A DNA stretch of 12,309 nt from Spirochaetaceae bacterium (GTDB taxonomy: Bacteria > Spirochaetota > Spirochaetia > PWKH01). Made by a program: the position numbers and the translations under genes. The stretch spans positions 1-12,309 of the forward strand of contig PWNW01000078.1 in NCBI GenBank assembly GCA_003557605.1, read 5' to 3'. Shown piece by piece: positions 6,071 through 12,309 of this stretch (the first letter of the stretch is position 1; every line of letters begins with the position of its first letter). Below the pieces are notes generated by a model. That model was not told the origin of the DNA and made no database searches. It saw nothing but the letters and a program-made list of their open reading frames with translations.

Positions 6071-8148
6071 TAGAGCAGGAACATATCATAAAGGGGTATG
6101 ACCCGGAAATATCACGAAGGATTCTCTCCTACCTGAAGCCGTACAAGCTGCTGACGGTGCTGGCGCTTATTGCCCTGGCAGCTGCAGCAGCTGCTGAACT
6201 CTACACCCCCGTGATCATCCAGCGGGCTGTGGACCGGGAAATCCTGGTGCGCTATGCCTCCTTTGAAAACACCCCTGAAGCACGTTCTGTACTCACCAAC
6301 CAGGGTGCTGATTACTTCGACTATGTCACTCCATCTGACATTTTCATCAGCTACCAGGACCTACCCTGGCTCTCGAGTGCCCAGGAGCGGCAGCTGAGAA
6401 GCGAAGGGCTCCTTGATTCCCATGAATGGTACCTAGGAGAACCCAGAGATGACCCGAAGTTTCTTGCCCTTCTGGAATCCCTGGAAGAACACGTAGTTAT
6501 TACCGACGAATTCTTTGCCCTCCCCCGATTCGTGCTCTCAGATCTCTCCTCCCAGGATATTCAGGTGCTCCGTGCTGGAAATATTGAGAATGTCAGAAGG
6601 CTTTCCGGGCTCTATCTGCTCATGCTTCTGGGAATGCTGGTCTTCTCCTTCGGCCAGGTGTACCTCATGGCCTTTATTGCCCAGCGGGTCATGGAGGATA
6701 TGAGGCTCGACCTGTTCCGTCGGGTCATCCACCAGTCCATGTCATTTCTCGGAAGGACTCCGGTAGGAACCCTGGTCACTCGGATCACCAATGATGTTGA
6801 AACCATCAACGAGTTTTTTACCTCCGTTGCCACATCCCTGCTCAAGGATGTGGTGCTGATGTTCGGAGTGCTGGCAGTGCTCTTTGTGCTGGATGTCCGG
6901 CTTGCCTGGTTCACCCTGGCATCGCTTCCTCCGGTGCTGGCAGCCACCCTTTTCTACCGCCTCAAAGCACGTGACTCATACCGCAGGGTCCGTCTCTGGA
7001 TATCACGGGTGAATGCCTTTCTTTCGGAACATATCTCAGGGATGGACGTGGTGCAGATGTTTGTCAGGGAACCAGAGAGCAGGTCAATTTTTTCAAAACT
7101 CAATGCCAAACTGCTTTCTGCAAACCTTGCAGAAATGTATGTCTTTGCAACCTTCCGTCCTCTGGTCAACTTCTTCACCTCCGTATCGGTAGGAGTGATC
7201 ATTTACTTCGGTGCTTCCCAGGTGCTGGAAGCAAATCTCTCACTTGGAATACTAATTGCCTACATCAACCTGATACAGCTGTTCTATCGTCCCGTAATGG
7301 GTATCGCCGAGCAGTTTACGGTTCTCCAGTCAGCCATGGCCGGAGGAGAGAGGATATTCAGCCTTCTTGATGATGTGGAACAGATTCCAGATACCGGCAG
7401 AAAGCTGCTGCCCAAACCAATGGAAGGACGTATCGAGTTCAAGGATGTCTGCTTCAGCTACAAGCAGGATGAACCGGTTATCCGTGATCTCTCCTTTTCC
7501 GTAGAACCCGGTGAACAGATTGCCATCGTAGGCTACACCGGAGCAGGAAAGACCACCATCGCCAACCTGCTCACCCGGCTGTGGGACATTCAGGAGGGAA
7601 ACATTCTCCTCGACGGTCATGATATCCGGTCATACCAGCTTCATGAGCTTCGCAGCGCAGTGCAGCCGGTGGCGCAGGATGTCTTCATGTTCTCCGGCAC
7701 CATAGCCGAGAACATTGCCTTCGGGTCAGAGATCCCCCGGGAGAAGATTGTCGCTGCGGCAAAACTGGTGCAGGCCGACGGATTTATTTCTCGGCTTCCC
7801 GACGGATATGATACGGTACTCACTGAATGGGGTTCAAACCTCTCCACCGGAGAACGGCAGCTGATTTCATTCTCCCGGGTAGTTGCCCATGACCCCCGGG
7901 TAATTATCCTTGATGAAGCTACCGCAAGTGTTGATACGGAAACAGAAGTGCTGATACAGCAGGGAATCAGGAGAATCATGAAGGGGCGTACCAGCTTTAT
8001 CATAGCCCACCGGTTGAGCACCGTACGCCATGCTGACCGCATTATGGTACTCAGCAGCGGTAAGCTCATGGAGATGGGAACACACCAGGAGCTGCTTGAC
8101 AGAAAGGGGCTCTACTGGAACCTCTACAAGCTGCAGTTTACATCATAG
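6067..8148 (+). CDS. ABC exporter half with external loop domain (BmrD/YheH-like)
   Basis: Partner half of the exporter, 693 residues. The first helix (about 28-50) is followed by an unusually long hydrophilic stretch (about 55-178) before the second helix, expected outside the membrane as in BmrD-type subunits. The remaining helices run to about 415. ATPase motifs: Walker A GYTGAGKTT (489-497), Q-loop Gln537, signature LSTGERQ (592-598, Thr and Glu replacing the usual Gly and Gln), Walker B IILDE with catalytic Glu617, D-loop SVDTETE, and H-loop His648. In a head-to-tail dimer its altered signature would face the degenerate Walker motifs of the upstream subunit, and its intact Walker motifs would face that subunit's canonical signature. 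This gives one active and one inactive ATP site. The start is GTG 6067 with AAGGAG 6 nt upstream. The stop TAG is 5 nt before the next promoter box. Confidence 0.93.
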   Translation: MIEQEHIIKGYDPEISRRILSYLKPYKLLTVLALIALAAAAAAELYTPVIIQRAVDREILVRYASFENTPEARSVLTNQGADYFDYVTPSDIFISYQDLPWLSSAQERQLRSEGLLDSHEWYLGEPRDDPKFLALLESLEEHVVITDEFFALPRFVLSDLSSQDIQVLRAGNIENVRRLSGLYLLMLLGMLVFSFGQVYLMAFIAQRVMEDMRLDLFRRVIHQSMSFLGRTPVGTLVTRITNDVETINEFFTSVATSLLKDVVLMFGVLAVLFVLDVRLAWFTLASLPPVLAATLFYRLKARDSYRRVRLWISRVNAFLSEHISGMDVVQMFVREPESRSIFSKLNAKLLSANLAEMYVFATFRPLVNFFTSVSVGVIIYFGASQVLEANLSLGILIAYINLIQLFYRPVMGIAEQFTVLQSAMAGGERIFSLLDDVEQIPDTGRKLLPKPMEGRIEFKDVCFSYKQDEPVIRDLSFSVEPGEQIAIVGYTGAGKTTIANLLTRLWDIQEGNILLDGHDIRSYQLHELRSAVQPVAQDVFMFSGTIAENIAFGSEIPREKIVAAAKLVQADGFISRLPDGYDTVLTEWGSNLSTGERQLISFSRVVAHDPRVIILDEATASVDTETEVLIQQGIRRIMKGRTSFIIAHRLSTVRHADRIMVLSSGKLMEMGTHQELLDRKGLYWNLYKLQFTS

Positions 8149-8192
8149 TTCAGTTGATAGCCGTTTCTTCCTATGATACAATGTTTCCTATG
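8142..8192. repeat. Repeat elements around the XRE-cupin promoter (candidate operator)
   Basis: ATCATAG (8142-8148) and CTATGAT (8171-8177) form a perfect 7-bp inverted repeat with a 22-bp spacer. The repeat flanks the -35 box and touches the -10 box. TTCCTATG also occurs twice in direct orientation (8168-8175 and 8185-8192), 17 bp apart. The XRE regulator encoded immediately downstream is the natural candidate to bind here. Repeats this short can arise by chance. Confidence 0.35.
8154..8182 (+). promoter_or_regulatory. Promoter of the regulator/SDR/CoA-transferase operon
   Basis: TTGATA (8154-8159, five of six), a 17-bp spacer, and TACAAT (8177-8182, five of six), preceded by TG one base upstream (extended -10). 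The expected transcription start, about 7-8 nt after the -10, coincides with the A of ATG at 8190. The TTG at 8154, which could open the same frame, is part of the -35 box and so is not a likely start codon. Confidence 0.65.
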
Positions 8193-8765
8193 GATGAACA
8201 AAGTATCGGGAAGACCATCAGGTCCCTCCGTCAGGATCTGAAGATCACCCTGACTGATGCGGCACGGAAGGCTGGAATAGCCAAGGGAACCCTGTCAAAA
8301 ATTGAAACCGGCCAGATCTCTGCACCCATATCTACCCTTCTGTGCATTTCCCAGGCCCTGGGCGTGCCTATCTCCCAGTTCTTCCGGGAACAGGAAGAGG
8401 ACCCGCCCTATGTGCTGGTGCGAAGCGGAGCAGGAATTCCCATCACCCGTGACGGCACACGATTCGGGTATTCCTATGAAGCCCTGGCACCAGGCATGTC
8501 CGGCAAGACCGCCGAGCCCTTCCTGCTGACCATCAGACCGGAAGATCCTCCAGGTACCTTCTGCCACGGGGGACAGGAATTCATATTCATGGTTGAAGGG
8601 TCCATGGAATTCACCATTGACCAGGAGAAGATCATGCTGCATGCCGGAGATTCCCTTTACTTTGATCCGTCGAGGACCCACAAAACCAGGGCTGCGGGAC
8701 CTGTCCCGGCCCGGTTCATCTGTATATTCATACAAGACCCAGATATCCGGAGGAACAACCCATGA
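8190..8765 (+). CDS. XRE-family transcriptional regulator with C-terminal cupin domain
   Basis: Predicted DNA-binding regulator of 191 residues. A Cro/CI-type helix-turn-helix occupies about residues 6-65, with AKGTLSKIETG as the turn and recognition helix. A small-molecule-sensing cupin barrel follows (about 75-188). The cupin motifs are recognisable (His116, Glu120 and Gly127; then Gly143, Pro150 and His154). The first motif reads CHGGQE, so a full His-X-His metal set is not present and metal binding is uncertain. The start is ATG 8190: it lies where transcription should begin, no Shine-Dalgarno precedes it, and the homology-like region starts right after it. ATG 8181 overlaps the -10 box. 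The gene overlaps the SDR gene by ATGA, so it probably controls its own operon in response to a metabolite of the two enzymes downstream. Confidence 0.88.
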   Translation: MDEQSIGKTIRSLRQDLKITLTDAARKAGIAKGTLSKIETGQISAPISTLLCISQALGVPISQFFREQEEDPPYVLVRSGAGIPITRDGTRFGYSYEALAPGMSGKTAEPFLLTIRPEDPPGTFCHGGQEFIFMVEGSMEFTIDQEKIMLHAGDSLYFDPSRTHKTRAAGPVPARFICIFIQDPDIRRNNP

Positions 8766-9514
8766 TTACCATTGACTTGAGCGGAAAAACTGCCCTGGTG
8801 ACCGGAGCTGCCCAGGGACTGGGAAGAGAGATTGCCGTGATGCTCTCAGAGGCAGGAGCCCGAGTGGTGATTAACTACTTTGAGGAAGGGGAAGGAAAGC
8901 AGAAGGCCCTGGCACAGCAGCTGTGCAGTGAGCTGAAGGAAGAATCGGCCGCTGTGTGCGCCGATGTCCGGGACCAGCAGGCTGTGGACGCCATGTTCGA
9001 TGAAGCCGAACACCGCTTCGGCACACTCGATATTGTGGTGAACAATGCAGGAATCCTTCGGGACCGAAGCCTGAAGAAAATCACTGAATCAGAATGGCAG
9101 CAGGTGATCGATACCAACCTGACCGGGGTGTTCCATATAACGAAAACCGCCTCCCAGCGGACAGCCGAAGGCGGCAGGATTATCAGCATCAGCTCAATTG
9201 CCGCATTCATGGGGTTCTTCGGTCAGGCATCCTACGCATCTGCCAAGGCGGGGGTGACGGCACTGACTAAGGTTGCCGCCAGGGAATGCGCACGGAGACA
9301 GATAACCGTCAATGCAGTGGCACCGGGGGTTGCCCTTACCGAGATGGGCCGGTCCATACCCGAAACGGTACGTGAAAAGATGCTTCAGGACATCCCCCTG
9401 GGCAGGTTTGCCGAACCCGCTGAGGTAGCGAATACCGTGCTGTTCCTTGCAAGCAGCCTTGCATCCTATATTACCGGGCAGACCATCCATGTGAACGGAG
9501 GATGGTACCTATGA
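8762..9514 (+). CDS. SDR-family oxidoreductase, FabG/PhaB/3-hydroxybutyrate dehydrogenase-like
   Basis: A classical short-chain dehydrogenase/reductase of 250 residues, cytoplasmic and NAD(P)-dependent. Seen directly: the cofactor-binding TGAAQGLG (14-21), NNAG (94-97), active-site Asn119, Ser145, Tyr158 and Lys162 (YASAK), and a C-terminal strand ending ITGQTIHVNGG, as in FabG-type enzymes. Family members interconvert 3-hydroxyacyl and 3-ketoacyl groups on ACP, CoA or as free acids; the sequence does not settle which. With a CoA-transferase directly downstream, a 3-hydroxyacid/3-ketoacid or 3-hydroxyacyl-CoA substrate is more likely than a role in general fatty-acid synthesis. GGAGG (8749-8753) lies 8 nt before the ATG. 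The start overlaps the regulator's stop and the end overlaps the CoA-transferase start, so the three genes are translationally coupled. Confidence 0.93.
   Translation: MITIDLSGKTALVTGAAQGLGREIAVMLSEAGARVVINYFEEGEGKQKALAQQLCSELKEESAAVCADVRDQQAVDAMFDEAEHRFGTLDIVVNNAGILRDRSLKKITESEWQQVIDTNLTGVFHITKTASQRTAEGGRIISISSIAAFMGFFGQASYASAKAGVTALTKVAARECARRQITVNAVAPGVALTEMGRSIPETVREKMLQDIPLGRFAEPAEVANTVLFLASSLASYITGQTIHVNGGWYL
9497..9501 (+). promoter_or_regulatory. Ribosome binding site that sets the CoA-transferase start
   Basis: GGAGG lies 9 nt before ATG 9511, and abuts the in-frame ATG 9502 with no room for the ribosome. It favours 9511, whose ATG shares bases with the TGA of the SDR gene (ATGA). 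Confidence 0.8.
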
Positions 9515-11073
9515 ACCGACGGGACAGCAAAGTGATATCACCTGAGCAGGCTTCATCACTAGTGAAATCCGGTGATACCGTTGCCTGCAGCGGATTTGTA
9601 GGTTCAGGGCATGCAGAGACCCTCACTGCAGTACTGGAACAGCGGTTTTTATCCACTGGAGAACCGAGAAATCTCACATTGGTGTATGCCGCAGGACAGG
9701 GAGACGGAAAGCACCGGGGCATCAATCACCTGGCCCATGAGGGCCTGGTATCCAGGGTGATCGGCGGTCACTGGGGCCTGGTCCCCGGACTGGGAAAGCT
9801 TGCACTGGATAATAAAATCCATGCCTACAATTTTCCCCAGGGAGTCATCTGCCAGCTCTACCGTGATATCGCAGCATCCCGTCCGGGCTGCATTACCCAC
9901 ATCGGCATCGGAACCTTTATTGATCCCGAGATTATGGGAGGTCGGCTCAACAGCATCACCCCTCCCGGACTGGTGGAGCCAGTGATCCTCGACGGCACCC
10001 GATGGCTCTGGTACAAAAGCTTTCCCATCCATACAGCCCTGCTGCGGGCAACCGCCGCAGACTCTTCAGGAAACCTGCTGATGGACCGGGAAGCGGTCAT
10101 CGGCGAGGTCCTTCCTATTGCCCAGGCAGTGAGAAACAGCGGAGGGACCGTCATTGCCCAGGTGGAAGAGCTGCTTGATTATCCCGCACCCCCCCAGCAG
10201 GTTCGGGTCCCGGGAATCCTGGTGGACGCTGTGGTGCTCGCCCGGCCGGGAGAACACGATCAGACCTTCGGAGAACGGTACAACAGCGCTTACTGCTCTG
10301 CCCCTCCCGAAGGAGAGGACATCTATGCTTTGGAGCCCATGCCCTATGACGAACGGCGCATCATAGCCGAGCGAGCCTGTGATGAACTGGCACCGTCCAT
10401 GACCGCAAATCTCGGAATCGGCATGCCCGAAGGTATAGCCCGCATCGCCGCTGAGCGGAGGATGCTTGAGGAGATCACCCTGACAGTAGAAAGCGGGCCC
10501 ATAGGAGGCATTCCCGCCTCCGGACTGAGTTTCGGTGCATCCCGCTATCCCGATGCGGTGATAGACCAGTGCTCACAGTTTGACTTCTACGACGGCGGAG
10601 GACTTGACTACGCAGCCCTGGGATCAGCCCAGACTGACCGGCACGGAAACGTAAATGTGTCACGCTTTGGAACCAAGGTTGCAGGGGTCGGTGGATTTGT
10701 GAACATCTCCCAGACAGCTTCAACGGTGGTGTTCTGCGGTACCTTCACTGCTGGGGGACTTTCCCTGGATGTGTCCGGCGGGAAGCTCACTATTCTGCAG
10801 GAGGGACGGACCAAGAAGTTTATCAGCCAGGTTGATCAGACTTCATTCAGCGGAAGCCATGCGGTCGGCCGGGGACAGCGGGTGCTCTATGTTACCGAAC
10901 GGGCTGTCTTCTCCCTAACCCAAGACGGAATGGAGCTGATTGAGGCCGCCCCTGGTATTGACGTAAAAACCCAGATTCTCGACATGATGGAGTTCAAACC
11001 CGTTATTAAGAACCTGAGGCGTATGCGGGAATCACTGTTTATCAGGGATAGAGAAATCCCTCCACCTGCCTGA
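9511..11073 (+). CDS. Acyl-CoA:acetate/3-ketoacid CoA-transferase, fused alpha-beta (YdiF/Pct-like)
   Basis: Family I CoA-transferase that moves CoA between a carboxylic acid and an acyl-CoA through a glutamyl-CoA intermediate. At 520 residues it is a full-length single-chain enzyme with both subunit-type domains joined: N-terminal (about 10-270, with the CoA-site-like SGFVGSG near residue 30) and C-terminal (about 285-500, opening with ANLGIGMPEGIA). The catalytic glutamate is Glu327 in TVESGPIGG. This resembles YdiF and propionate CoA-transferase rather than the two-subunit AtoDA enzymes. Acyl specificity (acetate, propionate, butyrate, lactate or acetoacetate) cannot be deduced. Together with the SDR it could turn a 3-hydroxyacid into a 3-ketoacyl-CoA, or the reverse. 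The start at 9511 is chosen from the Shine-Dalgarno spacing and the ATGA overlap. Its last 32 bp overlap the convergent helicase gene. Confidence 0.93.
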   Translation: MNRRDSKVISPEQASSLVKSGDTVACSGFVGSGHAETLTAVLEQRFLSTGEPRNLTLVYAAGQGDGKHRGINHLAHEGLVSRVIGGHWGLVPGLGKLALDNKIHAYNFPQGVICQLYRDIAASRPGCITHIGIGTFIDPEIMGGRLNSITPPGLVEPVILDGTRWLWYKSFPIHTALLRATAADSSGNLLMDREAVIGEVLPIAQAVRNSGGTVIAQVEELLDYPAPPQQVRVPGILVDAVVLARPGEHDQTFGERYNSAYCSAPPEGEDIYALEPMPYDERRIIAERACDELAPSMTANLGIGMPEGIARIAAERRMLEEITLTVESGPIGGIPASGLSFGASRYPDAVIDQCSQFDFYDGGGLDYAALGSAQTDRHGNVNVSRFGTKVAGVGGFVNISQTASTVVFCGTFTAGGLSLDVSGGKLTILQEGRTKKFISQVDQTSFSGSHAVGRGQRVLYVTERAVFSLTQDGMELIEAAPGIDVKTQILDMMEFKPVIKNLRRMRESLFIRDREIPPPA

Positions 11074-12309
11074 GCAGACTTTCCTGTTCACAGAAGGCCT
11101 GAAAGGTTTCCGGCAGGGACCCCAGAAGAATTTCCCCGTAGAACATTGAAATCAGCCGGCTGTCGGTAATGATGACCACCCCCCGGTCATCGGTCTTACG
11201 AATCAGGCGTCCGAATCCCTGTTTCAGCTTCATCGCCGCCATGGGAACAGACAGATCAAGGAAGGGATTTCCCCCTGATTCCCGGATACGCTCGGTCCTT
11301 GCACGGAACACAGGATCTACGGGAACAGAAAAGGGAAGTCGGGTTATGATCAGCTGGGTCAGGGCGTCCCCCGGGACATCAATGCCCTCCCAGAAGGATT
11401 CTGTAGCAAAAAGCACTTTCTTGTCGTTTTCCCTGAAGGAGCCCAGCAGCCGGTTCCGGTCAGTTCCGGGCAGCTGGGCCAGGGAGGTGATGCCCTGGTC
11501 TTCAAGCGGCCCGGTGAGATCGGTATAGACCCGGTTGAGCAGCTGAAAACTGGTAAACAGCACCAGGGTTCTTCCCTCACAGAGGGTTATGAGATCAAAA
11601 AGGGATTCGCTCAGATATGCGGCATATTCCTCAATATCTCCCACCGGAGGCGCATCCGAGGGAACAGCAAGCATCACGTTGCGCTTGTAGTCAAAGGGTG
11701 ACGGGATGCTCCTCTGAACCATATTCTTCCGGTGAAATCCCACTGATTCCGTCCAGTAGCTGAAGGAGCCGTTCACTGTCAGCGTCGCAGATACGGCAAT
11801 GCATACCGAGAGATTGCTGAAGAGGGCTTTTTTCAGTATCGGCGCAGGACTGTGGGGAGTAATCCGAAACACGCAGCTGGAGCGCTTTTCTATCCAGAAT
11901 ATCAGATCAGTGAATTCATGGTATATGGTAAATCGACGTAAGATGTCGGCGCTGTTTTGCAGCCTTCGGATGAATCCGAGGAGCATACGCTGCAGAAAGG
12001 AGATATGCTCATCATCAGACTCCTCAATGGAATCGGACATGCGGCTTAGCAGGGAGAGGGTTTCTGACAGCATCCGCTTCGCATTCTCAGCATCCGATGA
12101 GAGCACACGGCTTGCTTTACGGTCCCGGGGATGCAGCCACAGACTTGATGATCCTCTCAAAAGGGACTGCGCACGTGCATCAAGGGCTTCAAGGGCCGCT
12201 GCGGTACGGTTGAAGAAATCCGGGAATCTCTTCCATGCCTGGGGATCAGCACTGTGTTTTTTAAGCCGCTGCAGCACCCCCGAGCCCTGGTCGCTGCGGG
12301 GGTCCCAGA
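11042..12309 (-). CDS. DinG/XPD-type ATP-dependent helicase (N-terminal part outside window)
   Basis: C-terminal 421 or so residues of a superfamily 2 helicase; the reading frame stays open to the right edge, so the true start is beyond 12309. Motifs seen: SATLT (motif III, about 11777-11791), LVLFTSF (motif IV), FATESFWEGIDVPG with ITRLPF (motif V, about 11369-11395 and on), and QGFGRLIRK (motif VI, 11195-11221), the arginine-finger helix. This set and the spacing match DinG/YoaA/Rad3 helicases, which unwind DNA 5'-3', often at R-loops or damage. The Walker A site and any iron-sulphur cysteines would lie in the missing part, so I cannot say whether it is a cluster-containing DinG. The GTG at 12277 is an internal Val codon. 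The stop TGA (11042-11044) lies inside the CoA-transferase gene. Confidence 0.92.
   Translation of the reverse strand, partial: WDPRSDQGSGVLQRLKKHSADPQAWKRFPDFFNRTAAALEALDARAQSLLRGSSSLWLHPRDRKASRVLSSDAENAKRMLSETLSLLSRMSDSIEESDDEHISFLQRMLLGFIRRLQNSADILRRFTIYHEFTDLIFWIEKRSSCVFRITPHSPAPILKKALFSNLSVCIAVSATLTVNGSFSYWTESVGFHRKNMVQRSIPSPFDYKRNVMLAVPSDAPPVGDIEEYAAYLSESLFDLITLCEGRTLVLFTSFQLLNRVYTDLTGPLEDQGITSLAQLPGTDRNRLLGSFRENDKKVLFATESFWEGIDVPGDALTQLIITRLPFSVPVDPVFRARTERIRESGGNPFLDLSVPMAAMKLKQGFGRLIRKTDDRGVVIITDSRLISMFYGEILLGSLPETFQAFCEQESLLRQVEGFLYP

Noticed and set aside
8154..8189. TTG 8154 or ATG 8181 as start of the XRE-cupin gene
   Set aside because: TTG 8154 is the first part of the -35 box and ATG 8181 overlaps the -10 box, so neither would be in the mRNA. 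Neither has a ribosome binding site.
11169..11528. 119-codon plus-strand frame inside the helicase gene
   Set aside because: It is the complement of conserved helicase motifs V and VI, so the minus-strand frame is the real one.

Overview
The window looks like an ordinary chromosomal segment of a free-living, probably anaerobic or fermentative bacterium. A spirochaete (Spirochaetaceae-like) is my best guess. The reasons are a pyrophosphate-dependent glycolytic enzyme (pyruvate, phosphate dikinase), a groES gene with no groEL beside it (groES and groEL are separate loci in Treponema and Borrelia), and base composition a little above 50% GC by eye. This assignment is inference. I see no phage, insertion sequence, CRISPR, tRNA or rRNA.

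Layout. Positions 1-2067 (minus) hold the first 689 codons of ppdK, which runs off the left edge. Upstream of it on the same strand are a strong intrinsic terminator (2109-2146) and a compact 289-residue sigma-70 family factor (2175-3044). A 225-bp AT-rich regulatory gap follows (3045-3269), with an inverted repeat, a direct repeat and candidate promoter boxes. Next comes a TPR-like protein of unknown function (3270-3815, minus). A 181-bp divergent promoter region (3816-3996) separates it from a stand-alone groES (3997-4266, plus), which ends in a strong terminator (4288-4320).

Only 13 nt after that terminator begin two translationally coupled ABC exporter genes (4334-6070 and 6067-8148). They look like the two halves of a BmrC/BmrD (YheI/YheH)-type heterodimer: one half has a degenerate Walker B, and the other has a non-canonical signature and a large external loop.

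A new transcription unit then starts inside a very short gap. A good sigma-70-like promoter (8154-8182) would start RNA at or within a nucleotide of the ATG of an XRE-cupin regulator (8190-8765). This is followed, with two ATGA stop/start overlaps, by an SDR oxidoreductase (8762-9514) and a fused-subunit acyl-CoA:carboxylate CoA-transferase (9511-11073). The three genes form a compact self-regulated unit, probably for 3-hydroxy/3-keto acid or short-chain acid metabolism. The last gene overlaps by 32 bp, tail to tail, a DinG/XPD-like helicase (11042 to the right edge, minus) whose N-terminal part lies outside the window.

Nothing here is clearly a new molecular system. The most interesting points are the XRE-cupin/SDR/CoA-transferase operon with its apparently leaderless regulator and repeat-flanked promoter, a second gene that also appears nearly leaderless, and promoter or start signals packed against or inside upstream terminators.
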